Shown: one piece after another, positions 26,301-31,516 of the stretch | How positions within the stretch are numbered: position 1 is the stretch's first letter | How the letters are laid out: each line of letters begins with the position of its first letter | From: Caballeronia ptereochthonis | Lineage (GTDB): Bacteria; Pseudomonadota; Gammaproteobacteria; Burkholderiales; Burkholderiaceae | Direction: 5' to 3' | Length of the DNA: 64,000 bases | NCBI RefSeq assembly: GCF_001545075.1 | Contig: NZ_FCOB02000032.1 | Location: 24,207-88,206 of the forward strand | Notes under the pieces: model-generated | Told to the model about the DNA's origin: nothing | The model's input: only the letters and a program-made list of their open reading frames with translations | The model's database searches: none | Translations under genes and position numbers: made by a program

Positions 26301-26484
26301 TCGATGTCATCACGTCGGGCGACGCGCCGGGATAGAACGTCTGCACCTGGATCGTCGGATAGTCGACGGCGGGCAGGGCGGACAATGGCAGAAAGCGCAG
26401 CGCGACCAGGCCGACCAGCATGATCGCCGCCATCAGGAGCGCCGTGCCGACCGGGCGCAGAATAAAAATACGAGATGGGTTCAT
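23359..26484 (-). CDS. mdtB: RND efflux inner-membrane pump subunit, MdtB-type
   Basis: 1041-residue RND pump protein of normal length. It begins MNPSRIFILRPVGTALL and has the TM4 motif FVVDDAIVMIENIARYVEEG and the second-half KKNAIMMIDFALEAERD. The periplasmic porter and docking domains look complete. It lies 27 bases after mdtA and 3 before mdtC, in the classic mdtABC order. An outer-membrane factor is not in the window, so a TolC-like protein must be supplied from elsewhere. Confidence 0.95.
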   Translation of the reverse strand: MNPSRIFILRPVGTALLMAAIMLVGLVALRFLPLSALPAVDYPTIQVQTFYPGASPDVMTSSVTAPLEKQFGQMASLNQMSSQSSAGASVITLQFSLDLPLDIAEQEVQAAINAAGNLLPSDLPAPPIYAKVNPADAPIMTLAVSSKTLPLTQVQDLADTRLAQKISQVAGVGLVSVSGGNRPAVRIQANTRALASYGLNIDDLRTTISNLNVNTPKGNFDGPTRAYTINANDQLTDADAYKGAVVAYRNGRPVMLTDVATIVQGAENTKLGAWVDSTPAIILNVQRQPGANVIQVVDSIKKILPQLQQALPAALDVRLVTDRTTTIRASVRDVQFELALSVVLVVLVIYLFLANVYATIIPSLSVPLSLVGTLAVMYLCGFSLDNLSLMALTIATGFVVDDAIVMIENIARYVEEGDPPLEAALKGSKQIGFTIISLTVSLIAVLIPLLFMGDVVGRLFHEFAITLAVTIVISAIVSLTLVPMMCAKLLRHTPPKESKRFEARAHQFIDYVIGRYAVALEWVLERQHATLFVAVLTLVLTGVLYVFIPKGFFPVQDTGVIQAITQAPQAASYQAVADQQQALAKKILQNPDVESLTSFVGVDGSNITLNSGRMLINLKPRDNRSNTSSEIIRTIQSEVADIPGIKLYMQPVQDLTIDSTVSPTQYQFMLTDPNPSEFAEWVPKLVDRLQHTSALTDVATDLQQNGQSVYIEIDRETAARFGITPATVDNALYDAFGQRIISTIFTQSNQYRVILEAEPSDAHYSETLNGIYLPSSTATNGQVPLSAIAKFHERAAPLLVTHLGQFPATTVSFNLAKGASLGEAVKAIEQAKQDIGLPPSFQIRYQGAALAFQASLSNELFLILAAIVTMYIVLGVLYESFIHPITILSTLPSAGVGALLSLMITGHDLDIIGIIGIVLLIGIVKKNAIMMIDFALEAERDQGKPPREAIFQACLLRFRPILMTTMAALLGALPLMLGWGAGSELRHPLGIAIVGGLIVSQLLTLFTTPVIYLGFDSLGRKLRARFSRHMPNPPRPASDGQ

Positions 26485-26511
26485 GCGGGATTCGTCACGT
26501 GAAGCTCGTGG

Positions 26512-27900
26512 TTACTGCTGCTGCGATTGCTGACGTCGATGCCCGCCATGCCGCGCGCCCGAAGCCCCCGAGGCCGGCGCGGCCGCCGATGCGCCCGGCG
26601 CCCCTGAAGCCCCTGAAGCCCCTGAAGCACCCGAAGCACCCGAAGCACCCGAAGCCGCCTTCGCCTTCTCGGCCGGAATCGTGATCTTCGCGCCTTCCTT
26701 GAGGCGGTCGGAGCCGTCGATCACCACGCGCTCGCCCATTTGCAGCCCGGACTTGATGCTGGTGCGCTCGCCGTCGACGGGGCCCGCCTTCACGTTGCGC
26801 ACCGTGACGGTGTTGTCCGGCTTCACGACATAGACGAACGTGCCCGACGAGCCGTTGAGCACCGCCGAGGTCGGCACGATGGTCGCGTTCTTGATCACGT
26901 CGACGAGCAGCTTCGTGTTCACGAACTGATTCGGGAAAAGCATGCTTTCCCGGTTGTCGAACGTGGCGCGCAGCTTGACGGTGCCGGTGGTCGTGTCGAT
27001 CTGGTTGTCGACGGTTTCGAGATAGCCGGATTCAAGCGCCGTCGTGTTGGCGCGGTCGTAGGCCGTGACCGACATCTTCCTGCCCGCGTGCAGCGGCTTG
27101 AGAATCGCGGCGAGGTTGTCCTCGGAAGTCGTGAAGATGACGCTGATCGGCTGCAGTTGAGTGATGACGACGACGCCGTTGGTGTCGCCCGTCGTCACGT
27201 AGTTGCCCGGGTCGACCTGACGCAGGCCGACGCGCCCCGAAACCGGCGCTGTGATGCGCGCGTAGGTCAGGTCGAGCTTGTAGGTATCGACGTTCGCCTG
27301 GTCGGACTTGACCGCGCCTTCGTACTGCTTGACGAGCGACGCTTGCGTGTCGACCTGCTGTTTGGCGATGGAGTCTTGCGAGAGCAGTGTCTGGTAGCGC
27401 TGCAGATCGACACGCGCGGTCTGCAGGAGCGCCTGGTCGCGCGCGAGCTGGCCCTGCGCGTTGCGCAGCGAGATCTCATAGGGACGCGGGTCGATCTGCG
27501 CGAGCAGGTCGCCCTTCTTGACCATCTGGCCTTCGTTGAAGGCGACGTCCATCAAGGTGCCGTTCAGCTGCGTCTTGACCGTGACGTTGGCGAGCGGCGT
27601 GACCGTGCCGAGCGAATTGATGACGACAGGCATTTCGCCTTGCGTGACGGTCGCCACATGCACCGGCTGCGGCTGGTTTGCGGCGTTCGGGGCGCCGCGC
27701 CGTCCGCCCTGACGCGCCTCCTGCGGACCGCTCGTGCCGCCGCCGCGGTTCCACGGATGCCACCACGCGATTGCCCCCGCGACGATCAGGATCGCCACGA
27801 TGAGCGGCACGATTCTGCGGCGCCGGGGTGCGGCTTCGGTGGCGGCGGGCGGGGCGGGCGTCGGGCGCGGTTGCCCGGGAGGATTCTTTTGGTCGTCCAT
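26512..27900 (-). CDS. mdtA: RND efflux periplasmic adaptor, MdtA-type, with Ala-Ser-Gly repeat tail
   Basis: 462-residue membrane fusion protein linking the RND pump to the outer-membrane channel. An N-terminal cytoplasmic segment rich in Pro precedes one membrane anchor (IVPLIVAILIVAGAIAWW). Next come the lipoyl/coiled-coil domain (VKTQLNGTLMDVAFNEGQMV, KQQVDTQASLVKQYEGA), the beta-barrel (GRVGLRQVDPGNYV) and the membrane-proximal domain. The tail carries repeated Ala-Ser-Gly units and ends in a basic/Gln-rich stretch. The ATG at 27900 is preferred to an in-frame TTG at 27924; neither has a strong ribosome-binding site. Confidence 0.93.
   Translation of the reverse strand: MDDQKNPPGQPRPTPAPPAATEAAPRRRRIVPLIVAILIVAGAIAWWHPWNRGGGTSGPQEARQGGRRGAPNAANQPQPVHVATVTQGEMPVVINSLGTVTPLANVTVKTQLNGTLMDVAFNEGQMVKKGDLLAQIDPRPYEISLRNAQGQLARDQALLQTARVDLQRYQTLLSQDSIAKQQVDTQASLVKQYEGAVKSDQANVDTYKLDLTYARITAPVSGRVGLRQVDPGNYVTTGDTNGVVVITQLQPISVIFTTSEDNLAAILKPLHAGRKMSVTAYDRANTTALESGYLETVDNQIDTTTGTVKLRATFDNRESMLFPNQFVNTKLLVDVIKNATIVPTSAVLNGSSGTFVYVVKPDNTVTVRNVKAGPVDGERTSIKSGLQMGERVVIDGSDRLKEGAKITIPAEKAKAASGASGASGASGASGASGAPGASAAAPASGASGARHGGHRRQQSQQQ
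26600..26658 (-). repeat. Tandem 9-base repeat encoding Ala-Ser-Gly in mdtA
   Basis: About six copies of a nine-base unit (variants of GCTTCGGGT and GCTTCAGGG on the coding strand) encode consecutive Ala-Ser-Gly triplets near the C-terminus. In-frame copy-number change would alter tail length without frameshift. Confidence 0.8.
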
Positions 27901-28248
27901 CTGTTCGGTGGCTGGGTCTTTCAAATCTGTCGTACGGGGGCGCGGACGGGCGGCCGTTCACATTGCACACGCGCGATGCGACGCGGCGCGCGCGAACCGC
28001 AGTTGAAGCGTAGTCCGTGAACATGGCGGGACCGTTGAGCGCGGGCGGAAAGCAGACCCGTGAAGCGGGCGAAGGTCGCGGCGCTGCCCCGATGCGCGCG
28101 AAGCATGATGCTACGTCCCGCACCGGAGCCCGTCCACCGGTCATTCTTTCTGTTGATTACGACTGTTACATGCGGCGGCGCGCAAGCTTTCAACGCACCT
28201 CGGCTGGCTTTGACCGCCATTCGGGCCGGGCGGCTCAGGCCGCGTCGC
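27901..28248. other. Upstream region of the mdtABC operon
   Basis: 348 bases between iclR and mdtA, both on the minus strand, with no supported gene. It contains the promoter-like pair at 28165-28193. The rest is GC-rich leader without an obvious terminator for iclR. Confidence 0.5.
28165..28193 (-). promoter_or_regulatory. Possible sigma-70 promoter for mdtABC
   Basis: TTGAAA (28193-28188) and TGTAAC (28170-28165) are separated by 17 bases on the minus strand. Each matches its consensus at 4-5 of 6 positions. It would give a leader of about 260 bases. Confidence 0.3.
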
Positions 28249-29082
28249 TTACCCGTCGACGCGCGCGGGTGCCGCGGCGTGCGTGCCGCCGATCTCGCGC
28301 ACGATGTGCCCGACACATTCGAGCAGCGCGGGCGCGACACACTCGATCAGGGTCTCGCGCGAGCATTGATGCGCGGCGCCGCCGCAGTTGACCGAATAGC
28401 GTTCCTCGGACGGCCCGACGAAGCCCGCCGCGACCGCATTCAGGCCGTCATGCCATTCGCCGATCGAGATCGCGAAGCCGAGGCGCAGCGCCTCGTCGAG
28501 ACCTCGCTGCAGGCCGCTTGCGATGGTCGGCCAGTCGTCGCCCGATGCAGTCTGAAGGCTGCGGATGAGCGCCTGGCGATCGGCGTCCAGGAGCGCCGCC
28601 AGATACGCGCGACCGACGGACGTGCGGCCCAGATCCATTCTGCCGCCGACTTCGAGCCGCGAAACGAGGACGGCGGAGCGCGGCCGGATCGCGTCGATCA
28701 CGACCATTTCCAGACGATCGCGCACGGCGAGATGCACCGAGAGGCCGGTGCGCTCGGCGAGCCCGATCAGAAACGGGCGCGCTCGTGCGCGAATATCGAA
28801 ATTGCGCAAGAATCCGTTGCTCAATTCGAGAACGGATGCGGTCAGGACGAAACGTTCGCTGTCGGGCAGCCGGTGCAGAAGTCCCGCGCCCACGAGCGTC
28901 GCCGTGATGCGTGAGATCGTCGGCTTGGGAATCCCGGTCCAGTCGGTCAGCTCGCGATTGCTGACGGGCGCATCCGCGGCGGCGATCCGGCGCAGCACAT
29001 CGAGCCCGCGCGCGAGGGCCGTGACTTCCTCACCGTCCTTCTCCCGGGCCTTTTCCTTGCCCGTCGACCGATTGTTTTCCAT
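28249..29082 (-). CDS. IclR family transcriptional regulator
   Basis: 277-residue regulator. The N-terminal winged helix-turn-helix (about residues 18-80) has RGLDVLRRIAAADAPVSNREL and IPKPTISRITATL. The effector-binding domain includes GRTSVGRAYLAALLDAD and a region ending GLNAVAAGFV. Family members repress or activate catabolic genes in response to small acids. The ATG at 29082 has AGGTG upstream; a GTG two codons earlier is possible. It is upstream of, and on the same strand as, mdtABC, but a 348-base gap makes co-transcription uncertain. Effector unknown. Confidence 0.88.
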   Translation of the reverse strand: MENNRSTGKEKAREKDGEEVTALARGLDVLRRIAAADAPVSNRELTDWTGIPKPTISRITATLVGAGLLHRLPDSERFVLTASVLELSNGFLRNFDIRARARPFLIGLAERTGLSVHLAVRDRLEMVVIDAIRPRSAVLVSRLEVGGRMDLGRTSVGRAYLAALLDADRQALIRSLQTASGDDWPTIASGLQRGLDEALRLGFAISIGEWHDGLNAVAAGFVGPSEERYSVNCGGAAHQCSRETLIECVAPALLECVGHIVREIGGTHAAAPARVDG

Positions 29083-29098
29083 GCACACCTGTTTTTAT

Positions 29099-29111
29099 GA
29101 AACATCGTTTC
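29099..29111. promoter_or_regulatory. Palindrome GAAAC-ATC-GTTTC upstream of iclR
   Basis: 5-bp perfect arms with 3-base spacer, 17 bases before the iclR start. GAAA/TTTC palindromes are typical of IclR-family operators, so autoregulation is plausible. Confidence 0.4.
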
Positions 29112-29176
29112 GAATATCAGATCGACACCATTCTACAAGCACGGGACGCGAAGCTTGCAAAGGATGCAAACGTCGG

Positions 29177-29207
29177 CAATAAGTTGTAAAAGCGATGAAA
29201 CTTATTG
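29177..29207. repeat. Inverted repeat CAATAAGTT / AACTTATTG
   Basis: Perfect 9-bp arms (29177-29185 and 29199-29207) around a 13-base AT-rich spacer. The AT content stands out from the surroundings. Could be a protein-binding site for the iclR/RNA promoter region, or a transcript hairpin. Confidence 0.6.
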
Positions 29208-29263
29208 TCCAGTCCTTGGAATCGGGCCGGACTTGGGCAGTTGCCCGAAGGCTGAAATTTTGC

Positions 29264-29292
29264 TTGACTTAGGCAGCGATCCCGGAAAAAAT
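29264..29292 (+). promoter_or_regulatory. Promoter-like pair driving the plus-strand RNA candidate
   Basis: TTGACT (29264-29269) and AAAAAT (29287-29292) with a 17-base spacer. The -35 matches 5 of 6 consensus positions; the -10 matches 4 of 6. Predicted transcription start near 29299. Confidence 0.45.
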
Positions 29293-29298
29293 GGAACC

Positions 29299-29435
29299 GA
29301 ATTTCGAAAGTGAGGACGATGTGCGCACACGTGCTTTCCGCTTCACGACTCGAATGACCGGCTCTCAGGTTCTAGCACGGCCCTCGGAATGGCTAGAACT
29401 TTTAAGGCGCTACGGAAACGTAGCGCCTTTTTTTT
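29299..29435 (+). ncRNA. Candidate small RNA with GAAA-tetraloop terminator
   Basis: About 137 bases. The 3' part has an 8-bp perfect stem (GTTCTAGC at 29369-29376 with GCTAGAAC at 29392-29399, 15-base loop). A textbook terminator follows immediately: an 11-bp stem AAGGCGCTACG / CGTAGCGCCTT closed by GAAA, then eight T. No annotated + strand gene precedes this terminator, since iclR and the next gene both run on the minus strand. A promoter-like pair lies at the right distance. A 12-codon open frame (29319-29357) lies in the 5' half. I do not recognise an Rfam family. Promoter and 5' end are inferred; the two hairpins and the T tract are seen directly. Confidence 0.6.
29404..29435 (+). terminator. 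Strong intrinsic terminator, orphan on the plus strand
   Basis: 11-bp perfect stem, GAAA loop (29415-29418), T run 29428-29435. It ends the RNA candidate above. Confidence 0.9.
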
Positions 29436-29578
29436 CGTCCGTGCGTGGGGAAATGCTTTGACCCGAACATACCCGCAGAACGGGCGAGCGGGTTGCGAGG
29501 AGCGCGCCTGAGCGGCGCAGGGCGTGGAAAAGGGACAGGAACAAGAAGAAGACGGGCAGACGGCGAACCGGCCGCGAA

Positions 29579-29887
29579 TCAGTGCAGGTCGGTGAAGACG
29601 CGGCGCTGCTTGAGGAAACGCCTGCCACGAATGATCCAGTAGAGGCTGGCAAGCACGAGCATCGCGGCGACGCACAACACGAAAAGCGGCGAGATGCGCT
29701 CGGGTGCCGGCGGGCTCGTCGCAACGATCAAGGCCGTGACGAAGGCCGCGCCCGCCTGATAGAACGAGCGCGTGGCCAGATTGCGGCGAATGCGGGGCGT
29801 GGTGAAGCGGGAGACGGGGGCGCGCGTGAACGGCTCGAACAGCATCAGCCCTGCGACGAGAGCGATGGCGACATTCATGTAAAGCAT
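29579..29887 (-). CDS. Small hypothetical membrane protein
   Basis: 102 residues from the ATG at 29887 (or 99 from 29878). Hydrophobic segments lie at about residues 4-17, 40-58 and 68-86; loops are Arg-rich. The C-terminus reads IIRGRRFLKQRRVFTDLH. No family recognised; the arrangement resembles small inner-membrane proteins common in Burkholderia. No good ribosome-binding site is visible before either start. It stands alone: the neighbour upstream on the minus strand (PfpI) is about 200 bases away. Confidence 0.65.
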   Translation of the reverse strand: MLYMNVAIALVAGLMLFEPFTRAPVSRFTTPRIRRNLATRSFYQAGAAFVTALIVATSPPAPERISPLFVLCVAAMLVLASLYWIIRGRRFLKQRRVFTDLH

Positions 29888-30085
29888 GCTGGGAGACTTC
29901 GGTGGAAGGCAGGAACGTCGGCGAATATATTCCAACCCGACATCGTGCCAAAACCAGAAGTCTCCTAAATGTAGAGGAAAGATTCTATTTGCCGCTCCGG
30001 ATCGCCGATTGTTTCCGACATTGATGCAACCAGGCTGGCAGCGGCACTTCGCGCGCCAGCCAGGTTTTCCTGCGATGCAAGGTTT

Positions 30086-30667
30086 TCAGAGCTCGATTCG
30101 CGTCCCCAGCAGTGCAAGAAACTGCCTGATCCACGCCGGATGAGCGGGCCATGCCGGCGCCGTGACGAAATTGGCGTCGGTCACGGCATCGTCGACGGCG
30201 ATATCGGCGAAGGTCGCACCCGCCAAGCGCACTTCGGGCGCGCACGCCGGATACGCGGAAATGCGCCGGCCCTCGATCACGCCCGCCGCGGCAAGCAGTT
30301 GAGCCGCATGGCAGATCGCCGCGATGGGCTTGTTCGCCTGCGCGAAATGGCGCACCAGTTCGAGCACGCGATCGTTCAGGCGCAGATATTCGGGGGCGCG
30401 TCCGCCGGCGATCGCGAGCGCGTCGTAACCGCCGGGGTCGATGTCGTCGAAGCTCGCGTTGAGCGTGAAGCGGTGGCCCGGCTTCTCGGTATAGGTCTGG
30501 TCGCCCTCGAAATCGTGGATCGCCGTCTTCACGTGGTCGCCGCGCTTCTTGCCGGGACACACGGCATCGACCGTATGGCCGACTGCCTGCAATGCCTGAA
30601 ACGGGACCATCGTTTCATAGTCCTCGGCAAAATCGCCGGTGAGGAAGAGAATCTTCTTGGCAGCCAT
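30086..30667 (-). CDS. DJ-1/PfpI family protein
   Basis: 193-residue glutamine-amidotransferase-like protein of the DJ-1/PfpI superfamily. The nucleophile elbow Cys119-His120 is in AAICHAAQ, and an acidic residue in GDFAEDYE could complete the site. Members include deglycases/glyoxalases and chaperones; which activity applies here is unknown. GAGG precedes the ATG at 30667. It is divergent from the lipoprotein gene across 237 bases. Confidence 0.9.
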   Translation of the reverse strand: MAAKKILFLTGDFAEDYETMVPFQALQAVGHTVDAVCPGKKRGDHVKTAIHDFEGDQTYTEKPGHRFTLNASFDDIDPGGYDALAIAGGRAPEYLRLNDRVLELVRHFAQANKPIAAICHAAQLLAAAGVIEGRRISAYPACAPEVRLAGATFADIAVDDAVTDANFVTAPAWPAHPAWIRQFLALLGTRIEL

Positions 30668-30904
30668 CGCTAAACCTCGTCTGGAAGTGGTTCTCGGGAT
30701 GCACAGCGTGACGCGCCGTCGCGCGCCGCAAATCAGTCTACGCTTCCCGTCACGCCTTGCATGTGACAGCCCGGCGGCCATTCCGGGACCCGCGCTGCGC
30801 CGGGAGCGTATGATGTGCGCCAGTTTCGAGACGGAATCCGCCGCGCGCGGCGAACTCCGCACAAGTGCGCCCGAACGCGCACGCATTCAGTAGAAGGCAA
30901 TACC

Positions 30905-31378
30905 ATGCAGATGACTCCCATGACCCGGATCGTGGTCGCCCTCACGGCGCTCGGCGTGCTCGCCGCGTGCGAGAAGCACGACGCGACGGCAGGACAGGCC
31001 GCGAGCGCATTCAACAACCTGGCGAGCCAGACCAGCCAGAAGTTCGATCAGGCGGCGAGCTACGTCGGCCAGAAGGTCGATTCGGCGAAGCAGTCGGCGC
31101 AGCAGAATCTCGACAGCGCCGGCTCGATGCCCGACGTGTCCGCGAGCAGCGTCGCCGCCTCGGCGCGCGCGAACTTCGACAACGCCGCGAGCGCCACCAA
31201 CGCCGCGATCAACAATGCCGCGAGCGCGACCGGCGCGGGCCTGCAGTCGGCGGGCCGCAAGCTGCAGGAATGGTCCGCGAAAGACGGCGGCGCCTCGAAC
31301 ACGCAGGCGGGCGCGCAGGCGTCGGGCGCGACCCCCAATACCGACACGAGCGGCGCGCGCACGGAAATGGACAAATAA
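30905..31378 (+). CDS. Putative lipoprotein with long Ala/Ser/Gln-rich helical domain
   Basis: 157 residues. The N-terminal signal ends with the lipobox LAAC (Cys about 19-20), predicting diacylglyceryl attachment and envelope location. The rest is an amphipathic, Ala/Ser/Asn/Gln-rich region with LEA-like spacing (NNLASQTSQKFDQAASYVGQ, ARANFDNAASATNAAINNA) and a disordered tail. A role in envelope stress or desiccation is possible by analogy only. AGAAGG precedes the ATG at 30905. A terminator follows directly, so the gene is monocistronic. Confidence 0.75.
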   Translation: MQMTPMTRIVVALTALGVLAACEKHDATAGQAASAFNNLASQTSQKFDQAASYVGQKVDSAKQSAQQNLDSAGSMPDVSASSVAASARANFDNAASATNAAINNAASATGAGLQSAGRKLQEWSAKDGGASNTQAGAQASGATPNTDTSGARTEMDK

Positions 31379-31410
31379 CGCGTCGTGCCGGATAGCGGGC
31401 ACGCGTTTTT
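31378..31410 (+). terminator. Intrinsic terminator after the lipoprotein gene
   Basis: Bulged hairpin (ACGC + GTGCC pairing with GGCAC + GCGT, 3-base bulge) followed by five T. Confidence 0.7.
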
Positions 31411-31516
31411 ATCTGAACAATCAAGGCGCAAACGCTTAACATTCGGTTACGTCCGTGTTGGACGGCGTCGGAGTTGCACCCGCTAAACTGGCGGTCTTTC
31501 AAAGATCGAGACCGTT

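Larger units (their letters stand above)
29083..29578. other. 496-base gap holding regulatory palindromes and an RNA candidate
   Basis: No supported protein gene. In order it holds an IclR-type palindrome (29099-29111), a 9-bp inverted repeat (29177-29207), a promoter-like pair (29264-29292), a structured RNA candidate (29299-29435) and then about 140 bases of featureless GC-rich DNA downstream of the membrane-protein stop. Confidence 0.6.

Noticed and set aside
21775..26502. A 1575-codon open frame on the plus strand opposite the mdt genes
   Set aside because: Arg/His/Glu-rich shadow caused by high GC in the third codon position of mdtB/mdtC; no ribosome-binding site and no recognisable domain.
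29099..29111. Calling the GAAAC/GTTTC palindrome a KdgR box
   Set aside because: The half-site spacing (GAAA-N5-TTTC) differs by one base from the KdgR consensus, and the adjacent regulator has no pectate-catabolic context; left as a generic IclR-type site.
29291..29458. 54-codon plus-strand frame across the orphan terminator
   Set aside because: It would have to be translated through a strong intrinsic terminator; the hairpins explain the sequence better.
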